In this document: one piece after another, positions 1 through 4,959 of the stretch
How positions within the stretch are numbered: position 1 is the stretch's first letter
Layout: each line of letters opens with the position of its first letter
Origin: VAXT01 sp963774625
GTDB lineage: Bacteria > Actinomycetota > Thermoleophilia > Gaiellales > Gaiellaceae
Reading direction: 5' to 3'
Length of the DNA: 12,151 bases
NCBI GenBank assembly: GCA_963774625.1
Contig: CAVZFQ010000003.1
Location: forward strand, 1 to 12,151
Program-made: the position numbers and the translations under genes
Notes under the pieces: model-generated
The model's input: the letters and a program-made list of their open reading frames with translations, nothing else
Told to the model about the DNA's origin: nothing
The model's database searches: none

Positions 1-29
1 GCCCGTCATTTTCGGTTCGCGGTCGGCTA

Positions 30-193
30 TAGGAGGGTCTGGCGAAACCCGGCTGAGCCGCCGGGCCGCGCTGCTCGCCCCGAGGCCGCGTCCTCAGTCG
101 CCCCAATGCAGAAGAGCATTGGGGCTCCCTGCGTCCTTGCCTCGGAACGACCATCGCACCCCGGCGACGAGCGAGTTCCGCCAGACCCTCCTA
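30..193. repeat. 164-nt imperfect inverted-repeat element
   Basis: The outer 15 bases TAGGAGGGTCTGGCG (30-44) recur exactly as reverse complement at 179-193. At the centre, GCCCCAATGC (100-109) and GCATTGGGGC (116-125) form a perfect 10-bp stem around the loop AGAAGA. Between these, the arms still match in blocks at equal spacing, for example CCGAGGC at 80-86 against GCCTCGG at 139-145, so the whole unit reads as one long diverged inverted repeat. Its right end coincides with the TAG stop of the minus-strand gene at 191-463. It could act as a transcript-end hairpin or be a short non-autonomous mobile or REP/BIME-like element; no transposase is nearby. The bases to its left (1-29) hold nothing recognisable. 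Confidence 0.75.
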
Positions 194-463
194 TTCGAAC
201 AGCGGCAGGAACTGGTCGCGCCACTGGTCGTCCGGGATCGACCGGCGGAAGAAAGCCTCGAGCACGCTGCGCGGCGACGTGCCCTCGAGCTTCGCCAGGA
301 GGCAGGTCACGGCCGCGAGCTGATACGAGAGCAGGTCAGGGTCGATGCGGGCCACGCGAACGGCCTCCTCGAACGCCCAGATCATCTTCTCGGCGTCCAC
401 GGCCTTGCCGTTCGCGCGGATCTCGCGCGCGAGGTCTTCGAGCTCGAAACGGTCCCAGTCCAC
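191..463 (-). CDS. Hypothetical small helical protein, about 90 aa
   Basis: I do not recognise this family. The reading frame has a strong G/C third-position bias and ends ...DQWRDQFLPLFE, with a TAG stop sitting exactly at the end of the inverted-repeat element. The likely start is GTG at 463-461 (MDWDRFELEDLAREI), because the frame upstream contains poor codons (ATA, ACA) and would run into the divergent PRC-barrel gene; no strong Shine-Dalgarno supports any start, so the N-terminus is uncertain. The product is acidic, without membrane segment or signal peptide, and looks entirely alpha-helical (DAEKMIWAFEEAVRVARID, LLSYQLAAVTCLLAKLEG). One Cys lies in the middle. It is transcribed away from the PRC-barrel gene and may share the 464-555 intergenic region for its promoter. 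No function is proposed. Confidence 0.6.
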   Translation of the reverse strand: MDWDRFELEDLAREIRANGKAVDAEKMIWAFEEAVRVARIDPDLLSYQLAAVTCLLAKLEGTSPRSVLEAFFRRSIPDDQWRDQFLPLFE

Positions 464-491
464 GGCTTCGCTTATCGGCTCTTCGACGGAT

Positions 492-516
492 GTTCCGGAT
501 ACCTCAGACCGGGTAC
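492..516 (+). promoter_or_regulatory. Possible stress-sigma (SigB/SigF-like) promoter
   Basis: GTTC (492-495) is followed after 15 bases by GGGTAC (511-516), resembling the actinobacterial SigB/SigF-type consensus GTTT-N14-16-GGGTAY. It would start transcription about 30-35 bases before the PRC-barrel ATG at 556. A small dyad AAACA-ACC-TGTTT (517-529) lies at the predicted start site. This is a motif match by eye only. Confidence 0.4.
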
Positions 517-543
517 AAACAACCTGTTTCCAAGCTCCTGAGA

Positions 544-548
544 GGAGG
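544..548 (+). promoter_or_regulatory. Ribosome-binding site of the PRC-barrel gene
   Basis: GGAGG, inside GAGGAGGTG, lies 7 bases before ATG 556. It fixes the start and rules out the long upstream extension of the same frame. Confidence 0.85.
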
Positions 549-555
549 TGCCGCG

Positions 556-900
556 ATGGAGACAAACAACGACATCTACACGTACCAGGATCAGACAATC
601 GGTGACGCCGACCTGATCGGCTATTCCGTCGACGCGACGGACGGCTCGATCGGCAAGATCGACGACGCCACCAACGAAGTCGGTGGAAGCTACATCGTCG
701 TCGACACCGGGCCCTGGATCTTCGGCAAGCACGTGCTGCTGCCGGCCGGGGTCGTGCAGAGCATCGACCACGAGAGCAAGACCGTGTACGTCAGCCGCAC
801 GAAGGACGAGATCAAGGACTCGCCCGAGTGGGACGACGAGCGGAAAGCGGACGATTCGTACCGTTCCGAGGTCGGGACGTACTACTCGACCCGCGACTAG
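556..900 (+). CDS. PRC-barrel domain protein
   Basis: The 114-residue soluble protein has a PRC-barrel-like core at about residues 14-82: IGDADLIGYSVDATDGSIGKI, then SYIVVDTGPWIFGKHVLLP and VVQSIDHESKTVYVSRTKDEI. The GxxV...dG.iGkI...yivVd...gk.vllP layout is the family hallmark. The C-terminal 30 residues (SPEWDDERKADDSYRSEV...) are polar and probably flexible. PRC barrels occur in photosynthetic reaction centre subunit H, the ribosome-maturation factor RimM and many stand-alone bacterial proteins of unclear, often stress-linked role; this belongs to the last group. There is no signal peptide or membrane segment, so it is probably cytoplasmic. It stands alone, with a possible stress-type promoter before it and a hairpin terminator just after it. 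The domain is confident; the function is not known. Confidence 0.9.
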   Translation: METNNDIYTYQDQTIGDADLIGYSVDATDGSIGKIDDATNEVGGSYIVVDTGPWIFGKHVLLPAGVVQSIDHESKTVYVSRTKDEIKDSPEWDDERKADDSYRSEVGTYYSTRD

Positions 901-913
901 CTACGGCCTGAAC

Positions 914-958
914 GAGGCGGCGGCCGGGGAGCCCGGTCGTCGCCTCTTCTCGTTTTCT
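914..958 (+). terminator. Intrinsic terminator after the PRC-barrel gene
   Basis: A 15-bp stem (914-928 with 932-946, two G-T pairs, three-base loop GAG) is followed by the T-rich tract TTCTCGTTTTCT. It begins 13 bases after the PRC-barrel stop and separates this gene from the convergent pilin gene. Confidence 0.8.
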
Positions 959-963
959 ATCCG

Positions 964-1122
964 CTAGCTGAAGAGGCCGGCAACGCGTGTGTACGCGCTG
1001 GTGGCGCTCGTCGCGAGCAGCACGAAGGCGGTGAGACAGGCGAGCGTGATGACCGTCAGGACGGTCCCGTACTCGGCCATGGTCTGACCCTCTTCGCGGG
1101 CTGGTAGCTCGAAGATCTTCAT
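964..1122 (-). CDS. Flp-type pilin (first copy)
   Basis: The 52-residue product begins MKIFELPAREEGQTMAEYG and ends in one hydrophobic helix (TVLTVITLACLTAFVLLATSA). This is the Flp/Fap prepilin layout: a short basic leader, the processing site G/QTMAEY with Glu at +5 and Tyr at +6 after the cleaved Gly, then the membrane and assembly helix. Flp pilins are cleaved by a TadV-type prepilin peptidase and assembled into Tad pili used in adhesion. Neither the peptidase nor other tad genes are in the window, so this is an orphan pilin locus here. ATG 1122 was chosen because it gives a normal leader length; a longer form from ATG 1164 is possible but atypical, and neither start has a clear Shine-Dalgarno site. 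The Cys within the helix (TLACLT) is unusual. It shares the EEGQTMAEYG core with the pilin at 1560-1733. Confidence 0.88.
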   Translation of the reverse strand: MKIFELPAREEGQTMAEYGTVLTVITLACLTAFVLLATSATSAYTRVAGLFS

Positions 1123-1150
1123 GGTCTTGAATATCGACGGGCACGGCGCG

Positions 1151-1181
1151 ACGCGAAACCCCATTCGACGGGGATTCGCGT
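1151..1181 (-). other. Hairpin upstream of the first pilin gene
   Basis: ACGCGAAACCCC (1151-1162) and GGGGATTCGCGT (1170-1181) pair over 12 positions with a single A-A mismatch and a 7-base loop. It lies about 30 bases before the pilin start and 20 bases after the stop of the 51-residue gene. There is no T tract, so it is more likely a leader or mRNA-processing hairpin, or an operator, than an intrinsic terminator. Confidence 0.5.
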
Positions 1182-1201
1182 CGCCCGCGACGGGTGATCC
1201 T

Positions 1202-1357
1202 TCAGCTCGCGCGGCTGCGAATGGCGACGAGCCGGCGGTACCGCTTGCTGACGGTTTCCTCCTGCTGTCGCTCCCTCTGCTTGCGCGCCCGCAAGAACGC
1301 TGAGGCTTTTGCCTCCTCGAGGGAGCCGCGGTATTTAGGGGCGAAATGGCTGGACAC
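1202..1357 (-). CDS. 51-aa Arg/Lys-rich small protein between the pilin genes
   Basis: A GTG start at 1357-1355 opens a 51-codon frame ending in TGA. Support is an excellent ribosome-binding site, AAGGAGG at 1371-1365, 7 bases before the start, plus high G/C third positions. The product begins MSSHFAPKYRGSLEEAKASA, continues into a strongly charged helical stretch (RARKQRERQQEETVSKRYRR) and ends LVAIRSRAS. It is very basic, has no Cys, signal peptide or membrane segment, and looks like one or two amphipathic helices able to bind nucleic acid or an acidic partner. I do not recognise the family. It lies between two Flp pilin genes on the same strand, 79 bases before the first pilin, and may be co-transcribed with it. 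A tandem repeat lies upstream of it. Confidence 0.65.
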   Translation of the reverse strand: MSSHFAPKYRGSLEEAKASAFLRARKQRERQQEETVSKRYRRLVAIRSRAS

Positions 1358-1364
1358 GCCCGAA

Positions 1365-1371
1365 CCTCCTT
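1365..1371 (-). promoter_or_regulatory. Ribosome-binding site of the 51-aa gene
   Basis: The minus strand reads AAGGAGG here, 7 bases before the GTG at 1357. It is the main evidence that this very short frame is a real gene. Confidence 0.8.
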
Positions 1372-1437
1372 CGGACTCGCTCGGCGTGGCCGCTACGCAC
1401 TCTTTGTACCTACACCCACTAAATCGGCAATCCCCTT

Positions 1438-1477
1438 TAGGTCCTATATCCCTAGAAAGTAGGTCCTACATTCCCTA
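1438..1477. repeat. Tandem TAGGTCCTA operator-like repeats
   Basis: TAGGTCCTATATCCCTA (1438-1454) and TAGGTCCTACATTCCCTA (1460-1477) repeat with a 22-bp period, close to two helical turns. The core TAGG-T-CCTA is itself an inverted repeat, as expected for a dimeric DNA-binding regulator. The surrounding DNA (about 1400-1483) is more AT-rich than its neighbours and lies 80-120 bases upstream of the 51-aa gene on the minus strand, so it is a candidate promoter/operator for that gene and possibly the pilin after it. On the minus strand TTGCCG (1429-1424), 16 bases and TACAAA (1407-1402) could be a weak -35/-10 pair. Confidence 0.5.
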
Positions 1478-1535
1478 AAAAAAGGCCGTGGCGCGGGGGG
1501 CGGGCCGGGCGGCGACCCGCTCCCCGCGCCACGGC
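1477..1535 (-). terminator. Intrinsic terminator of the second pilin gene
   Basis: GCCGTGGCGCGGGG (1485-1498) and CCCCGCGCCACGGC (1522-1535) form a perfect 14-bp stem; inner GC-rich bases can extend it. On the minus strand it is followed by a run of seven T (complement of A 1477-1483). It begins 24 bases after the pilin stop at 1560, so it ends that transcript before the 51-aa gene. Confidence 0.92.
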
Positions 1536-1559
1536 GCGGTGAAGCTTCCGATTCGTCGA

Positions 1560-1733
1560 TTACGTGATGTAAGCGGCGACGCGGTTGACGGCGGACACGA
1601 TGTTGCCCGACAGGAGCGCTAGCGCTCCGAAGACGGCGATCGTGATGACGGCCAGGACGACGCCATACTCGGCCATCGTCTGCCCTTCCTCGCGCCGTGG
1701 GAACTCTGCGAACAGGTTGCGGATCTTCTGCAC
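1560..1733 (-). CDS. Flp-type pilin (second copy)
   Basis: The 57-residue prepilin begins MQKIRNLFAEFPRREEGQTM; the processing site G/QTMAEY (Glu at +5) is followed by one hydrophobic helix (GVVLAVITIAVFGALALLSG) and a short tail NIVSAVNRVAAYIT. The start is GTG 1733-1731: AAGGAGG at 1748-1742 stands 8 bases before it, and the in-frame GTG at 1742-1740 overlaps that ribosome-binding site, so it and the longer 90-residue form are unlikely. Flp pilins are processed by a TadV-type peptidase and polymerise into Tad pili in the cell envelope. The core is nearly identical to the first pilin (REEGQTMAEYG) but the tails differ, suggesting an old duplication or major and minor pilins. It has its own terminator and is therefore probably a single-gene unit. 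Confidence 0.92.
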   Translation of the reverse strand: MQKIRNLFAEFPRREEGQTMAEYGVVLAVITIAVFGALALLSGNIVSAVNRVAAYIT

Positions 1734-1741
1734 CTCGTTCA

Positions 1742-1748
1742 CCTCCTT
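1742..1748 (-). promoter_or_regulatory. Ribosome-binding site deciding the second pilin start
   Basis: The minus strand reads AAGGAGG here, placed 8 bases before GTG 1733; it selects that codon over the GTG at 1742. Confidence 0.8.
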
Positions 1749-1774
1749 CGCTGCAGCGGTGTACTTGGCTAGGC

Positions 1775-1896
1775 CCGAGCGCTCGGAGGGAAGACCCGTT
1801 GTCGCGTAGTTGGGATGAAGTGGTATCGCCACTCTCGGTCAGCGGATTCCTTCCTTCGGCGCGGCCGCTGCACCGATAGGCACTCGATTGGCCTAT
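1775..1896. other. Leader/promoter region of the second pilin with dyads
   Basis: The 211-bp gap 1734-1944 has no plausible gene. It contains a perfect palindrome CCGAGCGCTCGG (1775-1786), a small dyad GTGG-N5-CCAC (1820-1832) and ATAGGC-N9-GCCTAT (1876-1881 with 1891-1896). The last could be an operator for the pilin, which reads leftward. I saw no conserved c-di-GMP riboswitch core. Confidence 0.35.
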
Positions 1897-1944
1897 GAAT
1901 CGTCCTCGCGCGCGCTGGTCCAAATCCCCCGCGACAGGGATGTG

Positions 1945-3567
1945 TCAGCGAACGCGTGTGGCGGCGAAGATGGCCTGGCGGAATTCGCCATTGACCGGCG
2001 CTGAAGCGAGTGAGAAGACCGGAACCGCGCGGCCCGCGATCCACGAGGTCGAGATGTAGTCGCCGAGCATGCGGCCGAAGCTGGCTTCGGCGATCCACGA
2101 CAGGGGCATCGTCTCCGCCGTCAGGCGCTGCGTCCTGCTCCAGGTCGCGCCTCGGTCGGGAGACGTGATCAGGCCGACGTCGACTCCGGGACAGGTTCGC
2201 TCGGGGTCACAGGCCTCGACCAGCTTCATCGTGTGGTACGTGACGGCGAGCCGTCCAGTCGCCGGCTCGACCGCCAGTCCGGGGACGAAGCGGTGCACCG
2301 CAGCCTCGATCGTGTCGATCGGGACCCGGGTCGGCGCCGACCAGCTGACGCCGTCCCGCGACACCGCGAGCGCGACATCGGCTGCGCAGAGGTTCGAGAA
2401 GTGACAGTCGCTCCACGCGATGTACACGTTGCCCCGCGCATCCACATCCATCGAGGGCAAAGGCCCGGCTCGCATGCCCGTCACCTGCGACTCCTCGATC
2501 GAGGCGACGAGTGTCGCCGGCCCCCAGGTCTGGCCACCGTCGACCGAGCGCACGGCTCCGACGTGGTTGCCGCCGAGGTTGAGCGTGAACACCTCGAAGG
2601 AGACGATCACCGACCCGTCGGGCCGAGCTGCCGGTTGCACGCCGTTCGGAAGGTGGCCCGGGACGCGTCCGTACATGACGACCGGCGCCGACCACGTACG
2701 GCCGCCGTCGTTCGAGCGGGCGGTTCGCAGCTGGCCCGTGCCAAAGCTCAGATAGGAGAGGTAGCACCGGCCCCGGAACCGGCTCGAGGGCCAGTTGTCG
2801 CAGGTCAGCCACTCCTTGTCGAGCTCCTCGACGGGCGCGCCGATTACCGCCCGGACGGGCAAGCTCCACGTGAGCCCGTCGGCCGAGCGGCTGACCAGCA
2901 GCACCGTGCCGGCTGGTGAGACGCCGAGCGACGCGATCAGCCAGGTCCGATGCGCGGCGTCGTAGGCGACCACAGGATCGGTGACGAAGTCGAGTGTGCC
3001 GCCGAGCGTGGAGAAGACCGTCGTCCCCGGCAGGAAGCCCGAAATCCAGGTCTGGCCTCCGTTGCGCGAGGTCGACCAGCCGATGTTCGCCGCGCCGCCG
3101 CCGGTGAAGCGACCGGTTTGGAAAGCCGTGACGATTGTTCGGCCGGCGGACATGCTGTCCGGCTCGACCTGCGTCTCGTGCTGGGCGAGCCCGGTCCGGT
3201 ACGGATCGCGCGAGATTTGCCGGGCGACGACCTCGCAGTCGGCTGCGACGAGGTCGGTTCGCTCGGCGTTGACGATGTCGTGGCCCCGCCCGCAGTTGAC
3301 CGAGTCGCGGGCGCGGTCGGCCTGGACCGCGATGCGGTCGTCGCCCGGTCCTGCGAGCACGACGTCGCGGCCTGGGCCTCCGTGGATGAAGTCGGGCCCG
3401 GCGCCCGCCGTGATCCGGTCGGAGCCCCCGCGGCCGTAGAGCATGTCTGCGCCGGGGGTCCCACGTAGACGGTCGGCTCTCGCCGTGCCGTTGACGAGCG
3501 CGGCGCTCGTTGCCTCGACCCCGATCAGCAACCCGGCGAAAAGGGCCGCTATCCAGACTCGACGCAC
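1945..3567 (-). CDS. Secreted RTX plus Asp-box (sialidase-like) repeat protein
   Basis: The 540-residue protein has a signal peptide (MRRVWIAALFAGLLIGVEATSA). Residues about 36-80 hold Gly/Asp-rich RTX calcium-binding nonapeptides (GTPGADMLYGRGGSDRI, HGGPGRD, LAGPGDDRI). A Cys-bearing cap follows (DSVNCGRGHDIVNAERTDLV then DCEVV). Residues about 130-540 form a beta-propeller-like region with six Asp boxes: SRNGGQTW (167), SADGLTW (228), SNDGGRTW (285), SVDGGQTW (341), SRDGVSW (403) and SPDRGATW (469). Asp boxes are common in sialidases and other propellers but do not prove catalysis; I cannot identify the Arg triad or Tyr/Glu pair of true sialidases, so substrate and activity are unknown. It is probably extracellular and calcium-stabilised. 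The start is GTG 3567 with no strong ribosome-binding site. It follows another RTX gene on the same strand. Confidence 0.85.
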   Translation of the reverse strand: MRRVWIAALFAGLLIGVEATSAALVNGTARADRLRGTPGADMLYGRGGSDRITAGAGPDFIHGGPGRDVVLAGPGDDRIAVQADRARDSVNCGRGHDIVNAERTDLVAADCEVVARQISRDPYRTGLAQHETQVEPDSMSAGRTIVTAFQTGRFTGGGAANIGWSTSRNGGQTWISGFLPGTTVFSTLGGTLDFVTDPVVAYDAAHRTWLIASLGVSPAGTVLLVSRSADGLTWSLPVRAVIGAPVEELDKEWLTCDNWPSSRFRGRCYLSYLSFGTGQLRTARSNDGGRTWSAPVVMYGRVPGHLPNGVQPAARPDGSVIVSFEVFTLNLGGNHVGAVRSVDGGQTWGPATLVASIEESQVTGMRAGPLPSMDVDARGNVYIAWSDCHFSNLCAADVALAVSRDGVSWSAPTRVPIDTIEAAVHRFVPGLAVEPATGRLAVTYHTMKLVEACDPERTCPGVDVGLITSPDRGATWSRTQRLTAETMPLSWIAEASFGRMLGDYISTSWIAGRAVPVFSLASAPVNGEFRQAIFAATRVR

Positions 3568-3598
3568 GCCACGACTCTACTCTCACGTTCACCCAACG

Positions 3599-3626
3599 AC
3601 GAAGCCCGCCTGGTGGCGGGCCTCGT
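3599..3626 (-). terminator. Hairpin between the two RTX genes
   Basis: ACGA-A-GCCCGCC (3599-3610) and GGCGGGC-C-TCGT (3615-3626) pair with one mismatch around TGGT. It lies 29 bases after the stop of the downstream-reading RTX gene at 3655. There is no clear T tract on the minus strand, so termination may be weak. Confidence 0.5.
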
Positions 3627-3654
3627 GGGGAGCAGGGATGGGAGGGAGAGAGTC

Positions 3655-4222
3655 CTAGTCGGCGTCGACGTTCGAGCTGGTGACGACGCGAACCTGCTCA
3701 CAATTGACGTGCACGTCGGATTCGGCCGAGTTCAGCCAGACCCTGTCGTTGCCCGGGCCACAGTCGAGGGTGTCGACCAGGTCGTCGTTGGCGAGCGCGT
3801 GGAGGATGTCGTCCCCCTCGCCGCCGTTCTCGACGTCGGCGCCGTGTCCGACCCAGAGGCGATCGTTGCCGGGGCCTCCGTCGACCGTGTCGTTCCCGTG
3901 GCGGCCGCGGATGACGTCGTTGTCGTCCGAGCCGTTCAGGATGTCGTTCCCGAAGCCGCCGAAGATGCGGTCACGACCGGGGCCGCCGTCGACCGAGTCG
4001 TTGCCCGGCCCGGCGAAGACGAGGTCATGCCCGGAGAGCGCCGTGACGGTGTCGTTGCCGCGCTTGGCGAAGATCTTGTCGGCACGCGGGGTGCCGGTGA
4101 GCACGTTGTCCCCGTTCGTTCCACGGATGACGACGTAGCGATGCGCCACCGCAGCGCCCACGATCGAGAGGGCGAGCAGGGCCGCGAGTCCGAATACTAT
4201 GAGACGTGTCTTTATTCTTCAT
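3655..4222 (-). CDS. RTX calcium-binding repeat protein with apparent frameshift in signal peptide
   Basis: The frame from GTG 4161 encodes 168 residues, almost entirely about eleven RTX nonapeptides (AGPGNDSVD, GGPGRDRIF, GGFGNDILN, GGPGNDRLW, GGEGDDILH), which fold as a calcium-bound beta-roll. It ends with a Cys-bearing cap (DTLDCGPGNDRVW then NCEQV). Upstream in the same frame, 4221-4162 encodes a classic signal-peptide core, KTRLIVFGLAALLALSIVGA, but this frame opens with TGA (4221-4219) and has no normal start. An ATG with a GGGGGAG site lies at 4222-4220, one base out of frame. Removing one A in AAGAATAAAG gives MKIKTRLIVFGLAALLALSI and a 188-residue secreted protein. The coordinates cover that restored gene; the intact open frame is 3655-4161. 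A sequencing indel, a young pseudogene or an atypical ATA start are the options. Confidence 0.75.
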
Positions 4223-4316
4223 GAGCCTGAGTCTCCCCCGGCGGCGTGAACTTCCGGTTGCCGAATCGCAAGGATTCCGGGTGGGGTTTGTAAGGAGCCT
4301 GTTAGCGCGGGCGCGT

Positions 4317-4685
4317 CTATGCGGCTTCGAGCTCGACCACGCGCTCGTCGCGGCCGTTCCGGTACTCGGGGCCGAGCGCCTCCGTGAGCTTGCGTTCGAG
4401 CTCACCGCTCGCCGCCAGTTCCTCGACGATGTCGGCGCCGCCGACCAACTCGCCCTTGACGAAGATCTGCGGGATCGTCGGCCAGCCCGAGAGGGCTGAG
4501 AGCTCCTGGCGGAAGCGCGGGTCGGGGAGGATGTCGACGGCCGTCACCGGTGCACCGGCGCCGCGAAGCGCCGAGAGCGCTCGCTGCGAGTTGCCGCAGG
4601 CGGCGAAGGCGGGCGTGCCTTTCATGAAGAGGGCGACGGGCTCGGACTCGATGATCTGCTCGATCTGGCTGCGGAGGTCGGTCAC
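4317..4685 (-). CDS. Monothiol glutaredoxin (Grx4/GrxD family), CGNS variant
   Basis: The 122-residue protein matches class II monothiol glutaredoxins: VALFMKGTP (residues 17-25), the active site AACGNSQRAL (29-38), WPTIPQIFVKGELVGGADIVEEL (68-90). These proteins bind a [2Fe-2S] cluster with glutathione and pass it on or sense iron, usually with BolA partners, in the cytoplasm. The usual motif CGFS is here CGNS, with Asn in place of Phe; the cluster-ligand Cys30 and the cis-Pro in TIPQ are kept. An acidic C-terminal tail of about 18 residues is extra. The GTG start directly abuts the BolA stop (TGA GTG), with AAAGGA a few bases upstream inside bolA, so the pair is translationally coupled. Confidence 0.93.
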   Translation of the reverse strand: MTDLRSQIEQIIESEPVALFMKGTPAFAACGNSQRALSALRGAGAPVTAVDILPDPRFRQELSALSGWPTIPQIFVKGELVGGADIVEELAASGELERKLTEALGPEYRNGRDERVVELEAA

Positions 4686-4922
4686 TCAGGGTCCTTTCGT
4701 GGAGATGCGGAGCTCATGGATGGTGCCGTCGGCGAGCGGTCGCTCGAGGGCGGCGTAGACGAGTCGGTGCTGCTCGACCAGCGAGAGCCCTGCGAACTGC
4801 GGGCTCGAGACGGTGACCTGGAAGTGGTCGCCGCCGCCCGTGCGGTCCTGCACGTCGAGCTCGGTCGCGTCGGGGAAGGCCTCCGCGAGGAGCTCGCGGA
4901 GCGGGGTCGTCGCAGTCGTCAT
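4686..4922 (-). CDS. BolA family protein
   Basis: The 78-residue protein covers the whole BolA fold: LRELLAEAFPDATELDVQDR, then the signature GGGDHFQVTVSSPQFAGLSLVEQHRLVYAAL, then TIHELRIST. BolA proteins pair with monothiol glutaredoxins, forming a shared [2Fe-2S] cluster involved in iron-sulfur trafficking and iron regulation; the His in GDHF and the His near the C-terminus (IHEL) are the positions expected to matter. The next gene, with no gap, is that glutaredoxin, which strongly supports the call. The start is ATG 4922, with only a weak purine-rich site before it. Its promoter must lie in the repeat-containing stretch 4923-5123 or just before it. Confidence 0.93.
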   Translation of the reverse strand: MTTATTPLRELLAEAFPDATELDVQDRTGGGDHFQVTVSSPQFAGLSLVEQHRLVYAALERPLADGTIHELRISTKGP

Positions 4923-4959
4923 CGCCTCGGATCGTAGCCCGAGCCGTGTCTGCTACCGC

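Noticed and set aside
27..224. Minus-strand 65-residue frame over the inverted repeat
   Set aside because: It lies entirely within repeat DNA and the end of the neighbouring gene, with no ribosome-binding site or protein-like composition.
106..900. Long plus-strand frame extending the PRC-barrel gene upstream by about 150 residues
   Set aside because: The extension is Arg/Pro-rich low-complexity sequence lying over the inverted repeat and the opposite gene; the strong ribosome-binding site at 544-548 fixes the start at 556.
1444..1923. 159-residue minus-strand frame over the second pilin
   Set aside because: It is Arg/Ser-rich, covers the terminator hairpin and is a shadow of the well-supported pilin frame.
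1734..1944. Possible c-di-GMP or other riboswitch before the second pilin
   Set aside because: Several dyads are present but I could not find the conserved GEMM core or any other known aptamer signature.
2233..2919. Plus-strand 228-residue frame opposite the RTX/Asp-box gene
   Set aside because: Antisense shadow with no recognisable domain or ribosome-binding site.
2207..3592. 461-residue minus-strand frame overlapping the RTX/Asp-box gene
   Set aside because: Extremely Arg-rich composition typical of a shifted frame in GC-rich DNA; the other frame has clear domains and a signal peptide.
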